DNA of 64,000 nucleotides from Rhinopomastus cyanomelas (GCA_013400115.1 VXBP01003481.1:1-64000); one strand, 5' to 3'. Shown: positions 25,401-38,100, counted from the stretch's first letter. Numbers and translations: made by a program. The notes: generated from the sequence alone by a model not told the origin.

Positions 25401-28400
25401 GGGTTCTGTGTCTTAGCTGTGCCTTCTCATAAATTTTTGTGCACCCCTGCTGTCAGGGTGATGTGAGGAGCAGAAAGGACCTTGGTGTCATGTGAGCATG
25501 GCTGTGCAGTAGCTAAAATGTCCCTGTGTTTTCAGCATGAATTCAAACACAACCCCTTACCAGCTACTGTGAGGAAAATGAACTCCATCCCAGACAAAAA
25601 CACACTTAGTGTGTCTGTTGGGTGGTTTTCCTGCTTTTTCTTTCTCAATTTCAGACTTGGTATTAATAATTCCCTATTTCACTCTTGATATCAGATGAAA
25701 TAACAAAGGACTGCAATGCTAAATTCAGATCAAAGGAAGCTGCTACTTTCCTCTTTCTGTTTGCAAATCTCAAAAGATGAGATAAAAACCCCCTATTTGT
25801 TCAGTTAACTTCAGTGTCTCTTCTGAGAACTGGAAACTCTCTTCCTAAAAGAGTTCTTTGTGCATTAAAGAGTTTCTGTGGCATTTTGAGCATAGTGAAA
25901 ATACTTCTATTTAATTTTTATTACTCTTCTAAAAGTTTATTTACACCGCTAAAACATTTTGCTTCTTTTCCTTTTTTTAAAAAACACTGATTTAAGAAAC
26001 AACCACAAAATTCATCTGGGTGGTATTACAGATCAGCTTTGTTTAAATACCAGAGGAAAATGGCCCTTTGCCATATGATAGGAGCAGTTAGATTTCTGAT
26101 CTTTAACTCTCAGAGTTGTTCTAATCCTGTATATTTGTACTTGTTTTTCTAAATCTATGTTACAGGTCCAATTACTTGAATGAGAGTGGAAGACACATTT
26201 GGATCAGATACAATATTCTGTCATTCTGGTGATCGTGGCAAAAGGAATACAGGAGAGGATTACAACTTCAAAGGTAGAATAATTTTGTTCCTAGCTGGGG
26301 GAAGACTTTTCAAACAGTGCTAGAGCTAATACAAAAGGCTTTATGTAGCTGTGTTAAGGAATACACAATGTCTTCCACAACTCGGTATTTTAAGGTGTCT
26401 TTATCTGTGATTAAAATGGAGAATTATTAGGGATTTATAAGTAGACTAGAAGTAGATTAGTAAACACAAGAAAACTTAGGCATTTCAGAAATATGTGATG
26501 ATGTGAAAACCATGTGAGCAAACTATGACTATTAATGCTAGTACAAACACTTCCTTCCCTTCCCACTTTTCCCCTGATTACTTGCCCAGCAATTACTTGC
26601 AGTAATAGCTCTTGTAGCTAGAGTATCTCTGGTTGTTCTGGTTACCACCCTAATGACAAAGCTAAAACCCTGAACTCAATACCAAAGAAGTAATTTCTTC
26701 TATGTTTTATTGTTTGATGTTTTTGCGTTACCTTAAGAGCTTCAGTCTGTGTTACAAGTTGGGGCGGATAGGTAGTTAGTAGTTCCATAGCGTAATGACC
26801 TGAGGTTGTTGATTGATAAGGGCTTGTGAACCTGACAGGTAAACTCGGTCACTGTTCAGGACATTGGGGTTGTGGTCTGATTGCTACTCATGCTGCAAGA
26901 CTCCAGAGTGTTACGGCATGCAGTCATGACCCTAAAATTTGCAGCTGTGAGACTTGAGCCTTATTTTACGTTCCCATGATAATTGTGAGTGCCTTTAACA
27001 CACTACTTGTTTCTCAAGCATAGGTAGTACTGCATATGCAACTCAGTTTCCACTCTCTGTTTGCTTATTGCCAAATAGCTGCTTATGTTTGCTGTTCATC
27101 TGTTGGATTTCCACTTGTACCCTTCGATCGGTCGTATCGCTGTTGTGGTCCATTTCGTATGTGTGCATTGCCATGACTGAACAACAGATGACTAGCTTTG
27201 ATATTTACTTTATTTCCTGTTCCTGGTGATCAATCCTACATTGGCTACCTGCATTCTGTAGCTTTCAGCATTAAACAATGTGTGTAATTTGAAGCATGAA
27301 GTAGGAAATCTACATGGTTAAGTGAGAACATGTCTTCAGTAAGAATAGTATCCCCTGACTTTGAGATAAGGGGAATGCCAACAGGCCTGCCATAATATAG
27401 ATGTGGAAGATAATAAGTTAATATCATACAGTGGTTATAGTGAGAAGAGACAGAGAAGCAACTCCTTCCAAAAGCTGCAAGGAACTTGTGTTTGCAGAGT
27501 AACAAATTCTGGGGGTTTTCTGTGCAGGCCAGTACTTCCTGCAAGTTTATAATATTTTCTAATGTGACTGCCCTTTCTGTTTAAGGTTTTCCTACCTGCA
27601 AAATGCTTGTTTCCTTAGGAAGGAGGTAGGTATGCCCTTCCAAAAAAGAAACAGCAGAAAGAGGCATTCCTTAGTTGTGGGGATGGAGCCTAAGAACCAT
27701 GACTGCTTACAAAAATACTCACCGAGACCTTGTGAACTATGATTCAACCCACAGTGGACTTGAAGGGTATTACTGAATAAACATCTAAAAGTGGGTTTAT
27801 AATGGAAGTCTTGACAGACCTAAAAGCAAAGCACTAAGCAAGTGCTACCAAAATTAAGAGCAGTGACCCTTCAAAGAAAAGTTTTGCCAGCACGTAAATA
27901 AGCTGACATTGTGCAGCTCACCTCATTAAGCAGGAAGGTCTGGAAAATGATGGGAGAAGCAGCATCAATCAGTGTTACTTTAGGCATCACTCGGAAGAGA
28001 CAGCTGCCTGCTGTGGGACAAACATAGTGCACACACTACTGAAAACAAGGTCTTTGTTCTGAGAGTTGTGCTACAGGTAATCTGAACTCTTGAATTTATA
28101 ACCTGTTTATGGTTGCTAGGATCTTTACTTTTTCATCATGTTGTATTTTCCCTGCCCTCCAATCTCTGAATTATGTAATATATGATGTCAGGTAGACAGA
28201 AATATTCAGACGAGTGAGTTGTGCTTCAGTCTCTCATGCGTAGTGGATGTGCAGTGTAATTCTGTGTGCGTGCTCTCGCCCTTTTGTTTACATTTCCATT
28301 TCAATATGTCAGTGTAATTGTGTTTCAAGTTCAGGGGTTACTGCAGTCTGTTAAACCTGGATTGTTTGGTTTTCCAGTTGCTGGTTGGGGATTTTTTAGA

Positions 28401-29879
28401 ACAGCAAAAGTGGTTTAGGCACATGCAAAGAAGCATAGTAGAAATGTTGAATGAGCATGGCTGCTTTGTCTGGCAGGGACTGATTAGTCACAGCTGAAAT
28501 CTTGTGTTGTGAGACTGAAAAAGCAATCTCTGAGTAGCAAAAATAAACCTAGTATGGAGTTTGGAACTGTTTTGTTCATTGTCAAGCACATCTCATTCTA
28601 GAGATTTGATTTGCGTGCAAGCTCTTGTATGGGACAGTATGATTGTGAATGTTGTGGCAGAGAAGGGAGTCGAGCTGTCTCAGGCTTTACCTCATGTTAA
28701 TGTGTTTGGGGGTTTATTTGGTGTGGGTTGTGGTTAGGGAGTTTTTTGGGAGTTGTGGTGGTTTGTGTAGTCTTGACAAGGGGGTACCCTGGGATTTAAT
28801 TTTGTATCAGAGATAAAGATTTGGACTTGCCAGACACTGGTTTTAAGGCTGATTAAAATTTAAATAAGCTTACAAAGCAGTTGAGTTAGTGGTGCAAAAT
28901 CCTGTGTAATTGCTTTCAGTTGGTTTTCAACCTGTCTTGTTCTGCCTTAACTTCAAATTCTAAACATTAACTATTTCTCTCCTGGGACGTACAAAACTGT
29001 GGTTGTACACTTAAACTGTGGCAGAGAGGAAGCAAACCAATTCACTACTATTACATGCTCTATCCATTCAACTTGAACTATTGCCTGAAAAAAGTGCTGT
29101 TGATTAGTCTGAACTTAAAGCTAAGTACCACAGCTTTGGAAGCAGCTGGGGGGTTTGTTTCTTCTGGCAGCCTTCTAGGTGTGCCACAACTTGCTGGCAT
29201 TTGCAGACTGGGACAGTTTCTTCAGCAAAAAAAAACACAGAGGCAGTCTTCCTAAAATGATTCTATAAATTGAGCTGTGTTTTTTTCATGTCTGGTTAAT
29301 ACCTTTTGTGTTCAAAAGGAGCTTGAAGCTATAAAGCTTATAGCAGATGTGATTTTGACCACTACAGAAGCAGGACATGGTTTTTGAAAGTTTCACTTGC
29401 TTAATCTCTTTTTAACTCCTCAGACTGGTTATTTAGCAAACTGGCTGCTTTGATAAAGCTGCTTATCTCAGATCAAGAGCACAGCATCTAACAATGTCAA
29501 TTTATTAAATTCCAAGACTGAGAGCCTATCTTTTCTGTTATCTGGATCTTCACTGTAATTTCAGAATAACTGGTTGTATTTAGTAGCTATTTGCTTTTAA
29601 AACATCACATTCTTTTTATTCTTGCTGTTAACTATTTGACATTAGTTCCTTTTTGTCAAAAGTTGGTGAATTGTTCTAACAAATTCTGAGTGGAGTGTCT
29701 CTTCCCCTGATCTTCTAGGTACAGTCATGTTAACACAGTCACGATGTGACCTGGCTTTGCTTTTCAGTCCCTCAGTTTCCAGCCTCTATTTTTGCAAGAA
29801 GCTTCTATTTCTTACTTTTGAGAGCTCTTCTTTTGTCTTAAATTTCACAAGGGCCCATCTCTCAGACTCTTGTAGACCT
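25401..29879. other. Unique non-coding DNA, partly G+T-rich on the plus strand
   Basis: No exon or repeat is recognised. In 28,681-28,980 I counted A 69, C 39, G 75, T 117, a strong G and T excess on the plus strand. That would fit plus-strand intronic DNA, but other samples of the window do not give a consistent picture. Confidence 0.5.
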
Positions 29880-30030
29880 ATCTAAATAGCAGCTCTGCCT
29901 TCCAGTATGTCAAGAAGTGGAACCAGTTTGGTGTCATTCCACAGCTTGGCAGAGCACTGTTACCTCCTGGGAGTCACTAATAAAGTTATTAAGCACAGCA
30001 TGCCTCTGTGGCATTCAACTTACTGGCCTT
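29880..30030 (-). mobile_element. Old CR1-like fragment (reverse transcriptase region)
   Basis: The order of boxes matches the minus-strand CR1 reverse transcriptase segment. They are 'gcagctctgccttccag', 'cagtttggtgtcatt', 'gtcactaataaagttatt' and 'gtggcattcaacttactgg'. In typical copies the middle box encodes the region of the F/YADD active site. Here it is heavily substituted and interrupted by stop codons, so this is an old relic without a 3' end. The 70-codon plus-strand open frame at 29,907-30,119 overlaps it and is not a gene. Confidence 0.65.
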
Positions 30031-32949
30031 GGTACAAGGTGTATGTAGGTACTATGTTTTTAGAACAAACACTTTGTTTGCTAGGCTTTCTGTGTGTTAT
30101 GACAGCTTGCTTAGCTTGAGCAGCTCAAGCCAAGTGTTTTACGTGTCCTGATAATGAGAAACAATGATACTGATCTGGAAACTTCATTTCCATCGCATGT
30201 GATGCCACTGTGTTGTCTTCACACAGTTCATAGTGCATTTCCATTAGCCCTTTGCCTGCTTTCTCATCTTTGACTGTTTGTGGCTCTTCTACACTTTAGT
30301 TTGGCAGCTGCAGCACCTCTGACCAGGAAAGCAAAGTGGCAACTGAGGCTTTCTGAGGTGGGGAAACTAATTTTCTAAATGATTGTCCAGCTGCTTATGT
30401 TAGAAGTGGCTTCTGGTTCAAACTTTATTCTTGGGAAGCACAGCTATTCCATAAAGACAGAGACACCCTATAATAGAGTCAAAACATGCTAAAAGAGCAA
30501 TCACCACCTATGGTCTCATGGTACCATACGATTTCGGTGTCAGGCATGTTTTACAAGTTCAGCAATAACAATATTAACATGAATGGTGGGAACAAACCTT
30601 TCATCTCTTCAGGCTTTTGTATGCAGTTTCTGAAATGCTTCTAATGTTCCCTCCCTATGAACCAAGTTGCTAAGATGGTGATGTTTTGTCATAGGAAGGT
30701 TTTTCTGCTCTTAAAATATTTTAATCATTCAATTCAAGGAAATAACACTTGAATTTGTTATGTCACACAGGGTTAATCCATTCTCCATGACGAAGTGCAA
30801 AAATTTCAGAAATAGAATGTTCTACTTGTATAAAATGTTGTTTATGTTCTGGGCCTATTGCTTCAGGAAGTTATTGATACAAACAGCAGCTCCTTCCCAA
30901 GAAGAGTAGAAAATGTCCTCCTCCAACCAAGAGTACTTTTTGGCCACCTTTACTTTATCACCATGACACAGAAGCATGGAAGATTGGATTTTAAATTTCA
31001 AATAATAATAATAATACAAATGCATGAGAGAGAAACTCGCTGAAACTTTACTCAGGAACTTTAGAGCAGCTCTGAGCCATATCCATGTGCTCAAAGATTT
31101 GTTCACAACAAAATGAAATTTGGAGCATAAGATATGCAGTACAATCAGTATCCAGCTTCAAATGCACCTCATTGCTACCAAGCTGAACATTTATAATTAC
31201 AATTATAACTCTGCAGTGCTATATGCATAAATTATTTAAATTAAACCACATAGATTATTCAAATTTTATCTCCAAGAAACACTTCTAAAAGCCTGCTGAC
31301 ACTCGTGTTACAACTCATTGCAAACTTGCAATATTATGAAAGGCTTGGGGTTTATCTTTTCAAGTCTTTTTGGCACAATGATTTGACTTGTTTCAAGCTC
31401 AACAATTCTTGGGTTGAATCTCTTTGGTTACGGTAGTGTTGTCATGTCAGATTCAAGCTCAGTTGAGCAAACAATGAAGTTAGAGCTATTCAGTCTTGCC
31501 TGGTAAGAAATTAGCATTCTGCGACTTCTATATGAAGCAAAAGCCTCTCCAGGAAAAATGGGGAATTTGCACTCATCACCTGGTAAAACTAGTCCTGGCT
31601 GGTGTAGTGGTTTGGCATAATATTGACCATTATTTGCTTGAGAAGAATATTTGCAAGTGAGAAGTGTAATGAGAAAAGGTCTAACCAGGGTGAACCTGGC
31701 TCCTGGAGGACGTCTCTAATTTTGAGCATTTCTCATAGGCTGTTGGGGAAAGCAGTAGGATTGGTTCACTTCTCTGTCGTCAATGCAGGCAAATGAAGAT
31801 TCTCAGACTGGTCTGTGATACGTATCTCTCCCAACCCATAGGAATATCCTAAATCAGGGAAGGGTAGTGGGAATTTCTGCTGTGCAGCAACTTGTTATCG
31901 TGAACTCGGAGACCTAGTAAAAAATCTGGTTTCCTAATGCAATATATTTTGTTCTTTTCATATTTGGTTTTGGTTAAAGTCAGAGATTTGTCAAAAGCTG
32001 CACTAATTACTGTAGACTATGAAGTAGATAAAAATACCTTCTATTACTAAAATACATCATATATGTGAATTATGTTCACATAATTCCTGTCCTCCGCTAG
32101 GCTCTCTGATATTTATTTTTTTGTTTTGGAGGCTGTGAGCTAGTATGTGTCCTGGAATGAAAGTGGAGAGGAAGCTGACATCTTTGAGTCCATTTAACTT
32201 GGAGGCAATGAGTAAAAAACTCCTGAAAGAGTGAGTTTGGTGCTTTTGTTATGCAGCAGACGAAGAACTGCAGTGGCAATTTCTTACTCTTAAACCCTGA
32301 AAGCTGTAGAGTCTTGAATATTAACTTCATAGGCTACTGATATTTGAATTTGTGAATGTATCAAGCTTTTATATTGGATGCTGTGCTACCCTGCTATTTG
32401 ACCTTAGGTATTGTCACTATTACATGTATTAATGTGTGTAGCAGGAGATGCACTCCAAAATAAATATTATTAAACAGTATTTTAATAGATGACCTGCATT
32501 TAATGACCAAAACAAACTACCAGGTTGAAATTCTGGCATCTCTGCAGCAATCACTTCTGTGCAAAATACTGGTTGTTATCAATCCAGCTGTGATATAGAA
32601 GGGATTAGAGCACTGATCTTTTTAAATGTAACTCTTTTTAACCACAGAGATTTGATTTATTTTTTTTCCCCCCTACCCTCATTCTCTACGGGCAGCGACC
32701 TTTAAATATTTGTTTCAACACATCCTTGTAGGGAGTGTTGCACGACTGGGAGAGGGGCCGTTATTTTCTCTGCCAGCTCTTCATTATGGGGAGGCAAAGA
32801 CATATTGTGTCATATTGACATGTCAATGTAAGGCTTAAGAGTGATAACACTATGTGATGGTATAAGTTACTGAGTATATGGCATCAGATATATTATAAAA
32901 GCAGAAAACTTGCTGTTTTGGGCACCTTAATACAAGAAAGACTTTGAGG
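30031..32949. other. Unique non-coding DNA
   Basis: No gene or interspersed repeat is recognised. A short (AAT)n-type run of 15 bases lies at 31,001-31,015. The open frames on both strands near 30,855-31,106 overlap each other and carry no motif. Confidence 0.55.
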
Positions 32950-33373
32950 TGCAGAAGCAAGCCCAAAGAAAGGCCACAAGGTGGTAGAGTGTCTGCAGAA
33001 GATGCCTCATGTGGAGAAGCTGAGGGATCTGGGGCTGTTTTGTCTGAAGAAAAGGATGGTCAGAGTAGAGCATCTACAGCTTCCTGAAAGGAGGTTGTAG
33101 AGAAGTAGATGTTCATCTCTTCTTCCAAGTAACAAATAGGACAAGAGGAAATGGCCTCAAGTTGCTCCAGGGGAATTTTAGGTTAGACATTAAGAAAAAA
33201 TTATTCATTGAAGAAGTCCTTGGAACAGGCTGCCCAGGGAAAGGGGTTGAATCACCATCCATCAGTATGTCTTGTAGAGGTAGATCTTAAGGACATGGTT
33301 TAGCAGTGGGCTTTGGTACAGTTAGGTTAATCATGGGACTCTGTGATCTTGAAGGTCTTGATTCTATGAATAC
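32950..33373 (+). mobile_element. CR1 LINE 3' fragment (about 420 bp)
   Basis: Plus-oriented CR1. It runs from the 'agaagctgagggatctgggg' box through 'aggacaagaggaaatggcct', 'ggaacaggctgcccaggga' and 'tgtgatcttgaaggtcttga' to the tail 'attctatgaa'. Relative to other copies the 'tggaggtgttcaag' box is decayed ('cagtatgtcttgtagagg'). Frame is broken, so it encodes nothing now. It shares its boxes with the copies at 39,184 and 53,290. Confidence 0.93.
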
Positions 33374-34944
33374 CTGCAGCAAACCATAATATTTTGTCTT
33401 TTCAGCAGAATTAAGATAAAATGTATTAATAACTATTGAATTTTCTCCTGGGGGAAGAAAAAGGTTTCAACTCTTCTGTGTCACTGCTTTGGTCCATTAA
33501 ATCACCCAACCAGTGTGTGATATTATGGGGGTATATTTTAAAAGCTACTACTGGCCACAGATTGTATTGAAGTGAATCACTGAGTTGTTGTGTACAAGAA
33601 CCTCGTTTGCGATTTACAGAGGACTTTTAATCCTCTTATCTGTTCTTGGACTTCATAATTCTGAGTTCCTCAATGTCATTTAAGGCTTCTACTTAATCTA
33701 TCCCTTTTTCTGAAAAATCAGTGTAAATGTGAGTTAAGTCAACACAGAATGTATCTGAAAATCTCGTGCTTGAACTATATTTTTCATATGAGGGATGATT
33801 TATTTGTATATAAAATACAATGAAGTGTATGCTCTCTAAAGTTCTTTTCTGAACAAATAACTAACACAGTTTTGCATACATGGTTGTTTGGAGGAGAAAC
33901 TGTATTGCTAAGACAGACAGCCAATAAGACAAAATAAACCTGTTCAAAGATCCTGAAATTGTGGAAGAAGACAACTGAAGATCAAAATTTGTTCTTGAGC
34001 TTTGTATCCCTTAGACTATGAACAAAGGGAAAACTGTCAATTTTGTCCTTCATCACAGTAGTAAGCTGGCTGTATAGTCATAGTAACTCAGTAATATTGA
34101 CACACGACGCGAGTTCTAGACTGCGTAAGAGGTGTTTCTGCTTCCTTGTGTATGGTACTGACCTTTCATCTTTGTATGATCGGGTAAGCAGAGCTATTGA
34201 ATCAAATGAGCATGGAGTCCACAGCCTCATGATACGTAGTTGCTCAAGGCAAGCTATTCCTTTCTTCCTGCAGTGATAAAAACCATGACTCTTTCTCATG
34301 TTATCTCTTGTGGTAAGGTTCTAATACCTCTTTTAGGTATATTTGGAGCATCACACGATTCAGAGCTTGTGATTCAATATAAGCTCTTTCATTCTGGAAT
34401 GAACCAGAATAGTTACGTGAAGTTTTCATTCTTGGTTTGGTGTTTTCTGTACCCCACCCTGCTCTGTGTGTGTTTGGCACTCATGGAAAGTGCTCGTTTT
34501 AGCTGTCTTTTTGGGGTGAGTCAAAAGTGTAAACAATCCATAACTCAGTAGTGAGTTTACAAGCCATCTCTTGCATTTCATATAGAACAAGTTAGACCAA
34601 TTAATTGGATAAGCAGGAAGGTTCAGTTGTTTATAAATAAAAGTACAAAAAGCATGTTTTTTATTGTTTTCCGCACCCACCTCAATTTCCTTAGAAGTAT
34701 GTTTAAATTTGTCTAAGACTACTTCCCTCTCTGAAATGCTGTTTTACAGTTAAAATATGCTAACAATTTGGGGGTAAACCTTAATGTTTCATGTACATTT
34801 TAAACTCATTTGCTAAACTCATTTGCTCCAGTTATGTAATAAAATCATGCCCAAGCACAGTGTGGCATGCTAAAGTTGGTGTTATTTCTAAATCAAACAG
34901 TTTATAGCCCACACACAGTTCCAGGATAACTTATCCCAAGATCC
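33374..34944. other. Unique non-coding DNA with a 13-bp duplication
   Basis: No gene is recognised. Overlapping open frames on both strands at 34,043-34,680 show no domain. A perfect 13-base tandem duplication (taaactcatttgc) lies at 34,801-34,826. Confidence 0.55.
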
Positions 34945-35013
34945 CTTGGGGGTTGGACTCGATGATCTCTTTGGGTCCCTTCCAACCCCTAACATCCTAT
35001 GATCCTATGATCC
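34945..35013 (+). mobile_element. Very short CR1 3' end
   Basis: About 69 bases of near-consensus CR1 3' end: 'ggggttggactcgatgatct', 'gggtcccttccaacccctaa', then two and a half copies of the octamer 'catcctatgatcctatgatcc'-type tail. The tail is well preserved, suggesting a younger insertion. It is the same sequence type as the minus-strand copy at 40,738. Confidence 0.95.
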
Positions 35014-35852
35014 TCTCTGTTATCACTGAGAATACATTTGTTGTCTTTATTTACTTTGACAGTACTGTGGTACTGTCCTCTTGAACAGACGACAATTAAA
35101 TGTGTGCTTCAAAGGCATAGTCCTGTACTTGTTACACAGAAGTGATGACAGTCATTCTGTGGATTAATTGGTTTTTAGTAATGTAGCTCTTACAGTAACT
35201 GTAGCTGGACATCAGTGTCAAGAGAAGTCTGTAGGTTTGAATGTGATGTGGTGGTTTTATCCCTATGCATAGTAGTAGAGAGTATTTGTATCTAGTATTA
35301 TGTGTGTAGTTGTTAAAAAGAAAATCCTGCCATGGCTCTTGAGCTTAAACAGTAGCAGGGGTTGCCCACAGTCCTTTTTACAACAAATTTCTGCCTATTT
35401 CACATGCATCATGAGTCGTTCATAAATGCAAACGGTTACAAGCATCTCTTTCCGAAAATAAGCTATTTACCTGAACAACAGTTTCTGTTCTCCTGCTTAC
35501 TCTTACCAGCTTGATAAAAGTCCAGCACATAAGTCATGAAAATGTTTTGGAAAGGTTTTCTATTGGTCTAATGTGTGTTTTGCTGTCAGTCAATCAACCA
35601 ATGTGTGGAATGCAAAGAGCTTACAGACATCCCAAAGCTTTTTCTACACTGATAGTGATCTTAAAAGACAAGGAACTTGAAACTGAGTAATGATGCTGTT
35701 TTTTCAATCATCTTTTCTATTTTGTTTTGATGCTTTGTTTGGGTTTTTTTTACAAAGTGTTTCCCATTTGACCTTTATCTTAACACTCATTCTTTACTTT
35801 CACAGTTGAATATGATGCTCTGTAATGCTAATGTTGAAAGATGGAACCATGT
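35014..35852. other. Unique non-coding DNA
   Basis: Between two CR1 fragments; no gene or repeat is recognised. A 300-base sample (35,041-35,340) has G 70 against C 42 on the plus strand. Confidence 0.55.
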
Positions 35853-35943
35853 AGAATAGAATGATAGAATTTATTTGGTTTGAAGGGACATTTAAAGGTC
35901 ATCTAGTCCAACTCCCCCACAGTGAGCAAGGATCTCTTCAGCT
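35853..35943 (-). mobile_element. Short CR1 3' end
   Basis: Minus-oriented CR1 3' end beginning with the tail 'agaatagaatgatagaat', then 'gaagggacatttaaaggtca' and 'tctagtccaactccccca'. It is truncated about 55 bases before the minisatellite. Confidence 0.92.
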
Positions 35944-35998
35944 CTAAGAAAGGAATATATTATGAGCTGCTTCAGGTGGTTTAGGAGCCAATGTTTTT

Positions 35999-36184
35999 CT
36001 GAAACACTGTAGCGGTGAAGCTGAGCTTTCTGAAACACTGTAGCGGTGAAGCTGAGCGTTCTGAAACACTGTAGCGGTGAAGCTGAGCTTTCTGAAACAC
36101 TGTAGCGGTGAAGCTGAGCGTTCTGAAACACTGTAGCGGTGGAGCTGAGCTTTCTGAAACACTGTAGCGGTGGAGCTGAGCTTT
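35999..36184. repeat. 31-bp minisatellite, six copies
   Basis: Six head-to-tail copies of a 31-base unit start at 35,999, 36,030, 36,061, 36,092, 36,123 and 36,154. The unit begins ctgaaacactgtagcggtg. The copies are identical except at two positions. Copies 1-4 have 'gtgaagc' and copies 5-6 'gtggagc'; copies 2 and 4 have 'gagcgtt' where the others have 'gagcttt'. Copies 1-2 and 3-4 are therefore identical 62-base dimers. Each unit holds one CpG and copies 2 and 4 hold two, in otherwise CpG-poor DNA. Such low divergence indicates recent expansion. All three minus-strand frames stay open through it, which is an effect of a stop-free unit whose length is not a multiple of three, not a gene. Confidence 0.98.
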
Positions 36185-36542
36185 CTTACTGAAAGGATAT
36201 GGTGGCATTGGTACTAAAGGAAATGCAAAAAGCTGGAGCCTACAAAGTCAGTGAAGATTAATATCTTACAATATTATATACAGAATGCAAATTTAATCTA
36301 AACTTTCTTTTCCCTTTCTCCTTTGAAAAACACAAATACCTTCTGCTAAAAACCACCCCAGACACTTAGTCGTGAGGCTGTATCTGTTACTCTGCCTTCT
36401 GTACAGTCCTCTGCTCAAAATCCCCAAGCTTGTGCATCAGACTGCATTGTCAGTAACGAGACATATTGCATGTCAAAGGAAAGATGCTTCAGTGCATTCA
36501 GCTCATCTTAAATATTTCTTGTCAGATGCACAGGCCCTCTCC
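36185..36542. other. Unique non-coding DNA
   Basis: Flank of the minisatellite. A decayed 'ctgaaa' at 36,189 may be a trace of a seventh copy; nothing else is recognised. Confidence 0.5.
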
Positions 36543-36580
36543 TGTTGGAAGGGATCCATAAGGATCATCAAGTCCAATTC
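36543..36580 (-). mobile_element. Probable CR1 3'-UTR fragment
   Basis: About 38 bases ('gttggaagggatccataagg', then 'atcatcaagtccaattc') match the box next to the CR1 3' end in minus orientation. The octamer tail is missing. The match is short, so this is less certain than its neighbours. Confidence 0.6.
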
Positions 36581-37521
36581 TCACTAGACTGTGGAATACT
36601 CTGTTATTGGCTTGAATTATGTATTTATCTCTGGACTTGTCTCAGTTACGTCATTGCAGCGTGTCCTTAACATTTCTTTCTGTCACTTTATTTCTCTTAA
36701 GACTTCCTTTTAAATGTTCCTGGAACAATAACTGCAATAAAGAACAAACTATTTTTCTTTCCCTCTGATAAGCTGACAGATTCCTATGCACTGAAAGGAA
36801 ATGGAAGACTATCTGTTTCCTAATATTTGCAGCTGTTTCCCTTCAAAAAGCCAAGACACCTGTCATTACAAAGAGGAGTGTTTTCTTAGAATCAGTAATA
36901 AATCAGCAAGAATTATTAATGTATTGAAGGGGGAAGCTGGTTTTTATGAAAAAAAAGCCATTATTCACTTGTTTTCTTCTAATCCTAATAGAACATATTA
37001 GAAAACATTGTTTTGCATCTGTGATCTCATTATGTGCTGACATGAGAATGTAGAGAATGGAACGAACCCTGAAATGAACCAGCAGTTCAAAAAGTCAAAT
37101 ACATTCTATTTATTCTCATTAACATAATGATGAAAAATAGACTCTTGAAGCAGTCTTAGAACTCTATAGTGCAAATTTCCTCTCCATTCAAATCAAGTGT
37201 GTCTTTTAAATTAGAAAATTGGATTAACTGTGACTGATTAAGGAAATAAATAGCATTTAGTATTGACACTAAATTCAGAGGCTGTTGGAACCTGTCTCAG
37301 CTTCAGTGTTCATCACACTGTCTCCAAAGGTTCATTAACTTTATTGGTGTATAATGTACATTCTTTCAGAAATTTTTCATCTAATATTCAAACAGTGCTT
37401 ATTCTTCTAGTTCACAACTGGTTACATACATGTTAGAAGAATTTGCAAGACCATTCCAGTCACTGAAGAATCAGACAAGATTCTTTGGTGACACTTAACC
37501 CACTTATATTTTAATAACACA
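36581..37521. other. Unique non-coding DNA
   Basis: No gene or repeat is recognised between two small CR1 fragments. Confidence 0.5.
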
Positions 37522-37582
37522 CAGGAGGATTGGACTAGATGATCTTTTGGAGTCCCTTCCAGTCCTTAATATTCTGTGACAG
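37522..37582 (+). mobile_element. Very short CR1 3' end
   Basis: Plus-oriented: 'aggattggactagatgatct', 'tggagtcccttccagtcctt', 'aatattctgtgac'. The tail has a single octamer. The wording matches the type seen at 62,018 and 60,098. Confidence 0.93.
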
Positions 37583-37812
37583 TTCTTGCTCAACTCACCT
37601 CAGCTGTGTGTGTTATTTCTTCTTCAAATATTTTCCACTCTGTTTAGTTTATAAATTCTCTGGGCAAGAAGTTTCCTTCCCCCTTGCCTTCATCAGAGAT
37701 TACAGTTCTGTTAATTAAAACATGGACCTTGCATGTTTCATGCTAATAATAAAATGCTAAGGATGAAAAAACCACCAACCAAACACACTGTTCCACAAAT
37801 TTTAAGTGTTTG

Positions 37813-38100
37813 GATTCACAGAACATCAGGGATTGGAAGGGACCTCAAAAGATCATCTAGTCCAATCCTCCTGCAGGAGGATCCCCTAGATCCAGTCACA
37901 CAGGAACATGTCGAGGTGCGTTTTAAACATCTCCACAGAAGACACTTGGAAACCTCCCTGGGCAGCCCCTTCCTGGGCTCTGTCACCCACACTGTCACCC
38001 TTCTCATATTGATGTGGAACCTCCTGTGTTCCAGCTCACACCCACTGCCCCTTGCCCTATCATTAGATGACACTGAGAAGTGCCTAGCTCCAGCCTCTTG
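37813..38100 (-). mobile_element. CR1 LINE 3' fragment
   Basis: Minus-oriented CR1 3' end. It contains 'gggattggaagggacctcaa', 'gatcatctagtccaatcctc', 'cacaggaacatgtcgaggtg', 'tgggcagccccttcctggg' and 'ttctcatattgatgtggaac'. The reading frame of the ORF2 C-terminus is partly visible on the minus strand (RFHINMRR, then a degraded LPREV block) within an 85-codon open frame at 37,816-38,073. The 122-codon plus-strand frame at 37,733-38,101, the longest in the window, is also part of this element and not a gene. A small internal duplication of the 'tgtcaccc.cact' box is present near 37,981. Confidence 0.93.

Noticed and set aside
29907..30119. 70-codon tryptophan-rich, partly hydrophobic open frame
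   Set aside because: Its first half overlaps an old antisense CR1 reverse transcriptase segment, so the frame is accidental.
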